Source: Azolla caroliniana (Eukaryota; Polypodiophyta). From it: a stretch of 64,000 nucleotides of DNA. Every line of letters begins with the position of its first letter. Position 1 is the first letter of the stretch. A program made the position numbers and the translations under genes. The notes beneath the pieces are model-generated. The model had not been told where the DNA came from. It saw only the letters and a list, made by a program, of their open reading frames with translations, and searched no databases. This document shows positions 31,192 to 41,541 of the stretch, piece after piece. The stretch lies in the NCBI GenBank assembly GCA_043228905.1, contig JBHGNT010000012.1, forward strand, positions 11,160,001 to 11,224,000, written 5' to 3'.

Positions 31192-33237
31192 TTAAAAATC
31201 CATTCTCACTTGGGACAAGAGTTCTCTCTTGTTCCTTTCGTGATTTGCTGGCACTGTTAGGAATTGGACGGATTTCCCAATGTTTTGGCTCCTAATTCGC
31301 GCAAAAGCCGCACCGCTATCGAGCACCTTCGTCTCCATCCGTGATGCCGTGATAAAGGGTTGACCGAGGATGACAGAATGTGAAACCTCATCTTGCACGA
31401 GGAAATTTTGGTCAATCTCGACATCCTCGATCTTCACCGTCACATCCGGACAAGCCGCAAATAGATCTTCCGTTGCTTTGGTGGCCGCCCGAATCTTCCA
31501 TCCATGGTTGGTGTTAATAGGCCACTTCCCCTTCCGGTAGAACTCCTTGGACATCAAGTTGATCTCCGATCCGTGATCAATCAATGGTAGCATGGGTTCT
31601 TTGATGTTGCCGATTCGGATCGGAGTCTCCATAGTCGCGCGTGCCCAATGTGGCCTTGTATAGTGGGAGTTCGGAATTTCGTCCTCCACTTCGGTGTCGT
31701 TCATTAAAACGGTGTTCACATTCACCCTTGGAGCATTTTCCTCCGTACTTTGTCTTTTTCGCTTCACGAGATCCACGAGAAGATCGTGGAACTCCTTCTT
31801 TGCTATTCCGAGTAGCTCCCGAAGCGAGAAATCTACCTGGCTATCCAAGATTCTTTCCTCGAACACTCTTTTCAAGTCGGTTTGTTGTTCTATGTCCGAG
31901 GCGAGCTTGAATGCCGGAGTTGCCTTTTCTTTTCCCTTACCTCCGGAGTTCCAGCTTTCTGATATCTTCGATGGCCCGGCCGCATCCTCCGTGCGTCGTC
32001 GTTTCTCGTCCACATACACCTTATGCAATTGACATAGGGCGTATACGCTATTCTTGTCGACAGGGCACTCCCATCCCGTAGCTTCCTGGACGCCTTCCGC
32101 GGTGCTTCGGATCTCGTTGGAGTTGGTTTTCTCGGTGTTTTCTAGAACTTCTGGCCAAAAAGACGTCTTTGCTCTCGATGACTCCCCGACACATATTCCC
32201 GCGGTTGTCACATAGTTGCTTCTTGCTGCCAATTCCTCCTCGAGCACCTTCTTCATGCCACCTTTCCGGAAGTTCGGTCGGAGTGGCTTCCGAGAGTCCA
32301 TCGAATGAATCCGGTTTCCCTCGTAGTAGATGAGATCCCGCCGTAGCGCCTCCTTATGCTCGTCGCAATCCCTCCGATCGTGTTTGGCGCTATCGCACCA
32401 TATGCACCGTCGGTCCGTATACTTGGAGCTTGTGGGGCGGTCATCCGACTTCTTCACCATCGCGATCTTCAGATTCTCCATCTCCTTCAATAGCTGCTCC
32501 ACCGTAGATGCATCAATCCCCTTCTCGGTTGTTACAGTCTCCCGAGCCCTCGGTTGATGGTCTTCCAATCCGGTTCTTGGTTTCGGAATCGGTTCCGAAA
32601 CCCTCTTTTCCTCGTTGGCAAGCCATTGCCCCCTCTTCGTGTATCGCGCGACGATATCCAGCACGCTTTCCCATGTTTCGGTGAGGCCACTCTCCGTGGT
32701 CGTGTCCTCCAAGAGCACTCCGAGATCTTTCTGGTCCCGGACGTCCACGGCTCGCAAGAACATGATCACCTTGTCCGGTACGAGGATAGCTTGATCTCTC
32801 GCGGACAACCTCCCGAACCGGCTTTCGAATGCCGAAAACACATCAACGACCTTCAATCCCTTGTCCGGCGTCTCCACCCAATCTTCGAATCCCCTTCGCG
32901 TCGCCTTGGAGGAATCCTCGATGGTGAACGTCCTCTTTAGCTCTTCTTCAAACGCCTCCCATGTCGGATTTTGTTGTCGTAGCCCATGGATTCTTGCTTG
33001 AAGCCCGTCGGTCGCCACTCGGTTGAAGGACGTCACTTGCAGTCCTTCCGATATTCTGCACCGTAGCATCTCCGCCTTGTAGTCCCGAAGATACCGCGAC
33101 ACGTCTTTCCCGTTGAATTGCCCGTTTCGTTGCACGAGCTGCTCCACTGATGCCGCTATCTCCGACATCGCGCGTTGTTCTTGTAGCATGCACTCGAACA
33201 TCATCATCATGTTGCTAGCCTCCGGTTGATTTTCCAT
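31192..33237 (-). CDS. Element E Gag with protease-like domain
   Basis: 681 residues, uninterrupted. Starts MENQPEASNMMMMFECMLQ. Capsid-like part includes DVSRYLRDYKAEMLRCRI and an acidic/basic helical region. A CCHC knuckle reads CIWCDSAKHDRRDC (CX2CX4HX4C). The last 200 residues look like a retropepsin: LIDHGSEINLMS (active Asp followed by His-Gly-Ser instead of Ser-Gly or Thr-Gly) and SVILGQPFITA. K encodes a homologue of the first two thirds. The intact length suggests recent constraint or a young copy. Confidence 0.85.
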   Translation of the reverse strand: MENQPEASNMMMMFECMLQEQRAMSEIAASVEQLVQRNGQFNGKDVSRYLRDYKAEMLRCRISEGLQVTSFNRVATDGLQARIHGLRQQNPTWEAFEEELKRTFTIEDSSKATRRGFEDWVETPDKGLKVVDVFSAFESRFGRLSARDQAILVPDKVIMFLRAVDVRDQKDLGVLLEDTTTESGLTETWESVLDIVARYTKRGQWLANEEKRVSEPIPKPRTGLEDHQPRARETVTTEKGIDASTVEQLLKEMENLKIAMVKKSDDRPTSSKYTDRRCIWCDSAKHDRRDCDEHKEALRRDLIYYEGNRIHSMDSRKPLRPNFRKGGMKKVLEEELAARSNYVTTAGICVGESSRAKTSFWPEVLENTEKTNSNEIRSTAEGVQEATGWECPVDKNSVYALCQLHKVYVDEKRRRTEDAAGPSKISESWNSGGKGKEKATPAFKLASDIEQQTDLKRVFEERILDSQVDFSLRELLGIAKKEFHDLLVDLVKRKRQSTEENAPRVNVNTVLMNDTEVEDEIPNSHYTRPHWARATMETPIRIGNIKEPMLPLIDHGSEINLMSKEFYRKGKWPINTNHGWKIRAATKATEDLFAACPDVTVKIEDVEIDQNFLVQDEVSHSVILGQPFITASRMETKVLDSGAAFARIRSQNIGKSVQFLTVPANHERNKRELLSQVRMDF

Positions 33238-33255
33238 CTCCTTGCCACCCGGCTT

Positions 33256-33272
33256 TCACGTCGGGTTCACCA
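33256..33272 (-). other. Primer-binding site of E
   Basis: TGGTGAACCCGACGTGA, four bases inside the 5' LTR. Element K has TGGTGAACCCAACGTGA at the same place (49520). I cannot assign the tRNA. Confidence 0.75.
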
Positions 33273-33276
33273 ATTG

Positions 33277-33979
33277 TGTCGTGCCCTTCGGCTCCGGATC
33301 GTTGTGTGAGTTGGGTGGGAACTACCGAGGTTTTTGACTAGGAGGAAGAGGAATACAACTTAAGGCTAGTTATGAATAGTGGAAAGAGAAGTAAGATAGT
33401 AATCTCGTGAATCCCACGAGTTTAGTGTATTTAAAACAATATTTAGATTATAAGAGTAATTTAGATGGCAAAATTCGTGAATCCCACGAATATATTAGAT
33501 TGATCAATCCTTGTATATTAATCAACAACCTTATACATATTTCTCTCCTCCTTATATAAAGATGGAGGAGGCTAAGCATGGCTTCATGCTTTTTCACCAA
33601 GTGTGTCCATGCACACTAAATGTGCATGTGATGTTTTGTCATTTCCTAAGTATAGGGCTCATGCACGCTAGATGTGCATGAGTCACTTTTAATGTCACGT
33701 GTAAATAAAATATTCACACCCTAAAGAATACATGATTTTTACCTTTTAATAAAGGTATGTGTAAATAAAGGTCTTATACGTATTAAATCTATATATATAA
33801 CACTAAAGATAAGTTATTACAATGGTAAAGTTGGGGTTTATCTACGTGGAGGTGCAGGGTTTGAATCCTGCCCTATGCACGTGATAAATGTTTTGATATA
33901 TTATTTATTTATTTATATGTATCTAAAATCGGATATATTATTTTATGGTTTTCACTAGTGTGTGGAATACACTACGACA
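33277..33979 (-). repeat. 5' LTR of E
   Basis: 703 bp, close copy of 21367-22068, including the tRNA-like stretch (33815-33880, B box at 33858-33868). Confidence 0.9.
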
Positions 33980-36745
33980 ACGCTCTCATCGCTCCCCTCC
34001 CTCAACTTCTCCTCCATCCTATCACAGAGCTCAAGCCTACCGCAACCACCAATCTTCTCCCCACGAGCCTACTCTGATATTTATGCTGATATTTATCTCT
34101 ACTGCCTTATGTCGATGGCTCGTGGAGAAACGCCTGGATGGGTACATCAGGGTCGCAGAGGCACCTCCACACCCGGATGCATTGGACATCGCTAGAAAGC
34201 TCAATATTGACACGGTCACCAACTCCTCCATCCGGAAAAAGTTGAACCTGTCATCACTAGGTGAGAGGCATTTCGAAATTCCCCCTGCGGAGTCGGTGTA
34301 GGGTATTTTGGCATGTATTCCTCTTCCGCCAAGGCCTATAGAACGAAGGAGATCCCGGATCCCTTTTTCTGTGAAGTCGCCAAGTTCCTATTAGAGGTCG
34401 GATGTGTACACGTAAACGCATATGGGATGCCCAAGCAGAAGGCAGGTATTATTATTGATACCTTTGAAGGGCGTATGGTCGACTGGGGAGTCATCATGGG
34501 GCCGACGTTAAGGGAAGGCCTGCACGCGTATCAAGGAGGCAAGAAGCTTAGGCCTATCATACAACAGTACCTGACGGTACTATTCCCACCCCGAGGCCTG
34601 CCGCCGCACCGATCCGCGAAGCACAGGTTAGCGCCGAACACACGGACAACGCCAGAAGTGTAGGTGGCGCACTCCACGGAAGCGGCACCAGAGCCAGACG
34701 CCGAATCACGGCAGGATAGCCCCAGGCCGAAACGGCGAAGACTGGATAGGAAAGATGGGCGGGGATTAGTTAAAGACGTACCCACGATGGCGGTGACAAC
34801 GACCGAAGGCGACAGCTCCGCAACTACGGAGCCCAACACCACCTTCGAAATAATCCGGGAGCCATGACCGATCATTACAGCCCAGTCACAATGAGGGAAA
34901 GCCGTATTGATGGCGGAAAGCGAGGTTTTGGCATATCCGGATATCCCGGACACGGCGCATGAGTTCAGCGCACTCTTGCAGTACGGAACCTCTTTTGAGC
35001 TCATGGATCTCCATACAACGCAATAGATAAAGGCCTCACACCGAATGGCTGAGGAGCACGCGAAGCGCCAGATGATCGAGCGCACCTTAACACAAATGGT
35101 GGAGAGCGACGATGAGGACCAATTAGCCAGAGTCGGCAGACGGAGGAATGCCGGGATACGCCGAATGGGGATGGAACTACCCCCATTAAACACGGCCCTA
35201 GTCGAAGTCCATAGGGAACTGGCAAAGGTCAGCACGGGCGCCAAGGAGATGGCCATTAAAAATAAGAATGTCTTGAAGAAGGTGAAACTGACCCAAGTCG
35301 AGTTGCAAAAAGCCAACGAACGCATCGCAGAGTTGGAAACTAACGTGACTACGGCGCAACAGGCAACTCCACCACCAAACCACACCATCGAAGCCTTGAA
35401 GGAAGAGGTTGAGGCTCAGACCGCCATTGCCTCAAAAGCAAAAAGGGTCGTACAACTAGCGGAATCAGAAATTGACCGCCACCGTGTTGAACTTCGCTAG
35501 TACTCAGACAGGGAAAAGGACATCCGGGCCAACAGCCGAAAGGCAGTAAAAAACCTTGAAGAGAAACTCGCTGCGGAGACAGCACAACACACCTGGACAA
35601 AAGTAGAAAATGCCCAATTACAGGAGGAAGCGAAGAAATCAGAGGCGGCAATCGCGGGACTCTAGGCCTTATTGGAGAAAAAGAAGGCATGGTTCGACGA
35701 GTAGTTGGTGGGCAAACAGGAAAGAAGGCATCAGCTCGAAATCCACCTAAACAATGAAATGGGGAAATTAGAAGAACTACATATGAAGGAATCCCAACTA
35801 TGGGTGGGTTTGAAGAGCACGTATGAAGAAGCGGCGGTAGCTAGTCAACAAGAAATTGCAAACCTCAAGAAGTTGGTGGAAGAAGCACGCAACCGTTGCC
35901 AGGCCGTCATAGACAACGTGCGTATCCTTCTACAAACGAATCGGGAGAGGTTTACAACGCAATTGAAAACGGTGCTGGACAAAGGATGGATGGCATGGGT
36001 AGCCCAAGCGGCGGAATTGCACGCGTATCGTGCGGACTGGGAGAACCGGAGAAAAGACAGCTGAGGCTTCTATAAACTCAATGAGGAGAGCATTGTGGCA
36101 GTACGCGAGGACCTAACGTAGGACTATCGCGCGCTGGCGGACCAACATTCCGAAGAACTCGCGCAGCTATTAGAGGTTTTTGGTGAAAGTCAGGAGGTTC
36201 TGTTTCACCAGATCACGCAAGCCGGCAACACACGAACAAATGAGGAACCCATCGCGACACCAATTCCGGATATTGCCGAAGAAGAGGAACCTCAAGCCAG
36301 GTCACCAGAAATCACAACTACGGTGAACAACGCGGAACAACGAGCGGAGTCCCCCATCATACCATACAACGAAACCTCTACCCAAGAGGAACCCCATCTA
36401 TCGGAGCATACGCTATCGGCCGACCACATGGAGAACATTGCGGACCAAGCAGAACCGCAACCTCACTCCCCAGAGCGTACAACGACGGCCGACACCAGGG
36501 AGGAAGTGACGGATGAGACGGAGCCGCGACTGACCGCAAGCCCGCCGACGGCTGAGCCCAACCCCCTAGCCCACAAAGAGCCCATAGAACTCGGGCCGCC
36601 CACACAGGACGATCGCGACACCATGAGAAGCCCTCCCGACCAAATAGGGGAACCACACCACGATGCACATACGGGCCCTACACCATCCCCGGACGCGGAC
36701 ACCGTAGCAGAACCAAACATCAGGGGCATTTTGGAAGAAGAGTAA
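33980..36745 (+). pseudogene. ORF3 of element D (decayed)
   Basis: Plus-strand copy of the 817-residue coiled-coil ORF of C. Matching blocks: WLVEKRLDGYIRVAEAPPHP (34119-34178), EVAKFLLEVGC, MPKQKAGIIIDTFE, YLTVLFP, HEFSALLQYGTSFELM, PPLNTALVEVHRELAK, a long coiled coil, WVAQAAELHAYRAD (about 35994-36035) and GFYKLNEESI. The C-terminal tail is Pro/Glu-rich and ends at 36745. Stops at several places (near 34300, 34661, 34865, 35498, 35662, 35702, 36061, 36118) and a frameshift near 34305 show decay. Similarity blocks survive although linkers differ widely. Confidence 0.82.
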
Positions 36746-36772
36746 AGGGATGGGTCCGACGTGGCATGGCAC

Positions 36773-36792
36773 TATCCCACAAGCGTGCCAAG
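36773..36792 (-). other. Inverted primer-site-like motif beside D 3' LTR
   Basis: Plus strand ATCCCACAAGCGTGCCAAG up to the LTR; reversed it reads CTTGGCACGCTTGTGGGAT, the same class as 1249 and 6456. A purine-rich stretch lies about 40 bases upstream, not next to the LTR. Confidence 0.55.
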
Positions 36793-37241
36793 TGTTGTTC
36801 GCCGGAATAGTAACCGACAGACAAGAGTGCAGGAATACGAAATAGTTTAATATTGTAACACATGTAACGGTTCACGCGGGAAGCGTGAATAGCTAAAAGA
36901 CCTTGCGTATATAAAGGGCAGAAAACCTTTGATAGAGGGAGCGTGTAATTTTGAATGTAAGAGGCGTATCGTAATAGAGTTCTATCTTCTCTGATATCTG
37001 TGTGTAGCTACGACTAATCTACTATGTGTCTGTAACACCTGAGAGTGTAGGAGTAAGTAACGGTGTGTGTGTTAGCCCACTGTCAAAGGAGCTCGGTTGT
37101 AACCGTCTCCCTTATACGCTGCTAGGTTACGGGGAATATCCCAGTAAGTATTACGCACAGACGCTACCATTCATTGTCACACAGTCACTTGGAGGTCTAG
37201 GTCGAAGGACTGATCGTAGACCGTGTTCCTAGTCGGTAACA
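36793..37241 (+). repeat. 3' LTR of D
   Basis: 449 bp, TGTTGTTCGCC...GGTAACA, TATA-like TATATAAAGG near 36908-36918 on the plus strand. Followed by the CTTTG duplication. Confidence 0.88.
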
Positions 37242-38473
37242 CTTTGTGGCCCGTTTGCCTCTAGCCTTCTGAAGTTTCGGCTCATCATTTGAGGCCGGTT
37301 TGTTGTCTAAGGCTCTTTCTATAACCTGCTGCTAGGCGTGTTCCTGGGCCATGCGAGACGCGGCAGCTACTTGGAGACGAGCCAAAAAGTCGATGAGCTC
37401 GTATGCAGTGCCGTGTTGCAAAATTGTTCCGAGCTCAAATGCTTCTGCGAGCAGATCATGAAAGGTTAGTACTTCATCCTCTGAGAATCATGATTGCTGG
37501 CCTTGCTTGAGAGGGTTGTTGGGATCTAGCGTGGTGGTTGTCACGATGACCAATTTTTTGTTGGCTTCTGTCATTTCATCCGTGCTCTGTGTGGTGCTGC
37601 TACTGTCCGTGCGAAGACGTTTTGCGGCCGGATTAGCCTCTTGGGATGCTTGTACATCGTGGTCCTTTTATTGTTGGGTTGCCACTAAGCGTGGAACCTC
37701 TGGAATAGGTTTTGGTTGTTCGGCCTGTTTGGTTGGTTTTGAGTGTGGTGTTGGGCGGGGTGAGGGTATTGCCCATGCCGTCTTATCACGACCGCGTATA
37801 GTGATGTTGTCCTCGTCTTCGGTGTTTTGCTCGTCTTGGGTTGTGGATAGGGCCTGGGTATCGTCATCTTCCCACTCTTTATGCGACAACTGCAACGTTC
37901 GTTGGTGTTTAGCCCTAGGGAGAGGAGCAAGGAGCGCCAATGTTTGTCGTGGAGGATGTGCTTGGGGAGGGTACAACACGACAATGTATTGTGCTAGTAT
38001 GGGTGAAAATCGTTTCCCCGATTGAAAAGAAGTGATGGCCGCTCAGACACCTTCACCAGTGATGATCCCCCAGTCAATTGCTCCGCCACGGTAGGCCGTA
38101 ATAATCAATGTTGCTTTTTTCTTCGGCATGCCTTAGGGGTTTGCGTGGATGTAGGCGTACTCGAGGAGGAAATGGGCTAGGTTCCCAAAGAACTCATTGG
38201 GACCTCCATGCGTGTGATGAGCTTTTACTGAGAGTGAATACTCTCCAAAATGCTGCTCCAAGATGTGTTGAGGTGGCGCGTCGATATCGTGCTCACCCCC
38301 CTCTACAGATGAAGTGTTGCTTGGATCATGTTGTTGGAGATGGTGTCAGGGTGGATCCTTCTGGCGATGGCCTGATCTTTTGGGTGGGGAGGTGCATCGT
38401 AGACATTGAGATATCCTAAGAGGCCGTGTCAGGACATCCAAGTGCGGAGTTCTTTAGATACTTAGAGTGGCAT
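37242..38473 (-). pseudogene. A0 ORF3, N-terminal segment
   Basis: Starts at a Met (38473-38471) reading MPL-stop-VSKELRTWMS, like MPIPVSKELRLWLHE in C. Further blocks: VYDAPPHPK, FFGNLAHFLLEY, MPKKKATLIITAY, YIVVLYPPQ, and near the end ILQHGTAYELIDFLARLQ, SRMAQEHA and LQKARGKRATK up to the D insertion. It holds many stops. The reading continues at 21232. Confidence 0.82.
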
Positions 38474-38825
38474 GGTGAGGGCTAGAGAGTCAGGTAGATA
38501 GGGAGAAGGCTGTGGAGATGGAGAACGAGAGAAAGCTTGGTTAGAGAGAGTAGGCGAGTGAGAGAAGTTTTGCGTAGAAGGAGCGAAAGGTGGCTCTGGC
38601 GGTTAGTGATGTCTTTGTGTGGGTGCCTCGGTTCTCGATTCGTGCCCTTGTACCCTAGATTTAGAATCTTGCATGTCATGCTAGGAGTTAAGGGCCACGC
38701 GTCGTGTGAACCGTTTGTACTTGCTTTTCTTGAACATCGTACCTCGTCTTTAAATAGTGAATGGGTCTCTTTTTTCTTTTTCTCTTTCAAAATAATATTG
38801 TACACGTGGACGGTAGGTAGGGTTG
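38474..38825 (-). other. A0 spacer between pol and ORF3
   Basis: No conserved coding sequence seen. It corresponds to the 410-bp pol-ORF3 gap of C and holds an A-rich stretch on the coding strand (near 38768-38790), perhaps the decayed counterpart of the A26 tract. Confidence 0.6.
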
Positions 38826-40615
38826 TTACCGTAATCGAGGCGTGATGCCATCGTAATCTTCTATTCCACCTACCATCGTTTGGTCGAAATCGTGTTGGTG
38901 GTTGGTAAAGGGGTTAGGTGGTGTTGTTCCACGATACGGTTTTAAGCGAAACCAGTTGACCGAATGCAGTAGTGCTTCGCCGACTAGTGTGCCGAGTTGA
39001 AAGGTGCCGTTGTATGTATCGATGATCCAGAATGACCCTGTCCACTGGAATCGAAGCTTGCCGGGCATAGCCTCGAGTTTTGTTTGGAAAACTAGGACCG
39101 ACTGCCCGATTTCAAAAGTTTTGTCTAGTATCCGACAATGTCTGTCGACGAAGGCTTTCCTTCGTCTTTGGCCGTGCTCCAATTGAGCCAGACTGGTAAT
39201 TCATTGTTCTCTCAGTTCTAGCAATTGGACCAGACGCTGGTGTTCGGATTATGATTCTAGTAATCATTCGGCTACTTGTACTCATAAGTTGGGGACCTGG
39301 AATTCAATGGGCATTACGGCTTCCAATCTGAAACCTAGCCGAGAAGGCGTTGACCCGATATTGGTTTTAAAGGTCGTACAATAAGCCCAGTCCCAATCTG
39401 TGCGATTCTCATTGACGATTTTCTTAAGAATGGTCTGAAGGCTTTTATTTGTGGATTCGGCAAGACCATTAGCTTGGGGGTAGTACATGGTGCTTTTCTT
39501 GTGTACGACGGTGTAGTGGGAGGTTAATTCGTGTATGATTTGATTGACGAAGTGTCCTCCTTGATCACTTACTAGCTCGATTGGACAACCGAAACGACAC
39601 CATAAATTTTCGTAAATGAATTTTGTGGTTGATGCTACCATGTTATCTCGAAATGCTTTTGCTTCGACCCATTTCGTACAGTAATTGGTTGCTACTAGTA
39701 TATATTTGTTTCCGGTGCGTGTGGTGGGGGGTTTAAAAGGGCCTACGAAATCCAAGACCCATTTTTGGAATGGTTCCAAGGGAAGGATCGGCTGGTGAGG
39801 CATGCGGTCGCGCTTATTTGGTTGTCCCATCTGTTGACAAAGATCACACTGTTTACAAAAATCATGAGCATCCTTTTTCGTGGTCGGCCACTAGAGCCCA
39901 CTTTGCTAGATTTTTCGGGTTGTGGCATCGCCTGCATAATGGCCGCCCGCAATTCCATGGTGAGCTTCCCGAAGTACCGCTTCTTTCTCGAATTGTCGAA
40001 CCGCTCGCCTATAGATGCCATTCGAGGCTTTGTGATACAATGTATTCGTGAATAGACAGAAATTACGGCTTCGGATTGATAACCGCTTCCGAGCATCAAG
40101 TGTGAGGTGGTCCGGGGGAAGTCCCATACTTAGGAATTCTGTCATTTCGGTGATCCAAGCGTCGTTAGGATCAGACTCAATGGGTGCGGTGTCGATAGAG
40201 AATAGGGTGGCGTCCATTAAGTCACCGTATTCCTGGTCCAACGGTTCTCCCGTTTCCAAGAAGCTAAGATAGTCAGCAATCGCGTGTTGAACTCTTGGTC
40301 GGTGTTGAATCTTGAAATCGAACTCCTGAAGGAGCAACATCCATCGTGCTAACCAACTAGTCAGAGCTTGCTTATTTACAAGGTAAAGTAGTGCCGAATG
40401 ATCTACGTGGAATGTGAATTTTCGGCTGAGCAGATAATGCCGAAATTTCGTAACGCTATATATCATGTTGAGTGTTTCTCGTTCCGTGGTGAAGTAATTC
40501 CGTTCTGATGTCGAGAGTCGGCGACTGGTGTAATAGATTGGGTGATACCAAATTGGTGGGGTTTTTTGCATTAAAGCACCATCGATCGCGAGCTCGGATG
40601 CGTCCACGAATATGT
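38826..40615 (-). pseudogene. A0 pol: RNase H and integrase
   Basis: From right: FVDASELAIDGALMQ (RNase H), HVDHSALLYLVNKQAL, RPRVQHAIADYLSFLE, the HHCC site with HHGIAGGHYAGDATTRKI, WDFVGPFKPP-type core, SDQGGHFVNQIIHELTSHY, ANGLAESTNK, and the C-terminal MPGKLRFQWTGSFWIID with VNWFRLKPY. Closely parallels C. Stops and frameshifts are scattered (for example between 39282 and 39182). The solo LTR S cuts it at FH|VFVDA. Confidence 0.88.
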
Positions 40616-41541
40616 TGTCGTAGTGTGATTCACACACTATGAGAAAATTGCATTTTTTCCCTCCGGATGGGACAAGGAGGAATCGGTAAAGAAGAACCGG
40701 TGAGAACCGGATGAAGGAGGAATCGGCAAGGAGGAACCAGTAAGGAGGACTCGGTAAGGAGAACCGGTGAGAACCGGATGAATGAGGAACCGGCAAGGAG
40801 ACCCGGTAAGAACCGGATCAAGCAGAATCGGCAAGAGCCAGATAAAGAAGGCCGGTGAGAGTCTCACCGGATGAAGAGATAAATTTGTAAATAAAAGAAA
40901 AGATTGTTACATGCATAGGACAAGATTCAAACCCTGTACCTCCATATTAATAATGTAAAGCCTTACCATTACACTAACATATCATTAATGAAAATAAAAA
41001 AGGAGACATCCTACATAGAAAGGTAAGTGCACACTAGGATAAACTTTAGTTAGAAAGAAAACGCATGATAAAAGAAAAAGCTACACATGCACATCTAGCG
41101 CGCATGAACACTATAGTCGATAAAAACGCATCAAGTTAGAAAAAGCAAGATCACTTTAGAAAAATGCATGTTAGATAAAGCATATAGTCTATTGTTAGAG
41201 AAAAAGCATGGATTATTAAGACTCTCTCACCACTATATAAGGATGGGGAGCACAATGTAATAGGTGTGTGAAAAATTTGGAAATTGGATATATTTCTAAA
41301 AAAAAACACCAATTAATACATTATACTCGTGGGATTCATGAGATTTCTATATCCTTCTCTTTCAAGCTAAATTCATATTATTATCTTAATATTGATTAAT
41401 CTAATACAATCTATCTATATATATCTCTTTCCTACAACCTATCTATATTCTAATTAATCTCAAATTCTTCTTTCTCCTAGTCCAAAACCTCCGTGGTTCC
41501 CACCCGACTCACGCAACGATCTGGAGCCGAAAGGCACGACA
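40616..41541 (+). repeat. Solo LTR S of the E family
   Basis: TGTCGTAGTGTG...AGGCACGACA, the E/K LTR type with no internal element, so it is a solo LTR left by recombination. The left part has diverged tandem repeats of AAGGAGGAACCGGTGAGAAC type (about 40671-40865). It holds the tRNA-like stretch at 40912-40978 (inverted). It splits the A0 RNase H after TEPFH. The flanks TATGT and ACATG are close to reverse complements, not clean repeats. Confidence 0.82.

Larger units (their letters stand above)
21367..33979 (-). mobile_element. Ty3-like element E, divergent RT lineage, with nested copia F
   Basis: LTRs of about 702 bp at 21367-22068 and 33277-33979 (TGTCGTGCC...CTACGACA). The minus-strand purine tract GAAGGGGGCGAG is next to the left LTR and the primer site TGGTGAACCCGACGTGA next to the right one. 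Gag is at 33237-31192; pol is split by copia F (31057-30091, then 24561-22026). No matching duplication: the flanks are AGCGT and ACGCT, reverse complements of each other. The LTRs differ at a handful of bases. K, L and S are other copies of this family or near it. Confidence 0.9.
21233..37241 (+). mobile_element. Ty3/gypsy derivative D (ORF3 plus LTRs), carrying nested E
   Basis: CTTTG at 21228-21232 and 37242-37246 is the target duplication in A0 ORF3. The right LTR (36793-37241) is complete; the left LTR survives for only about 90 bases. Between them, apart from nested E, only a broken ORF3 (33980-36745) is present; gag-pol is missing. Orientation comes from ORF3 and the TATA in the right LTR. 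Either gag-pol was deleted in place or this was a non-autonomous unit. Confidence 0.85.

Noticed and set aside
34531-35388. 285-codon minus-strand ORF over D ORF3
   Set aside because: Opposite strand of the recognisable ORF3 reading; no family resemblance of its own.
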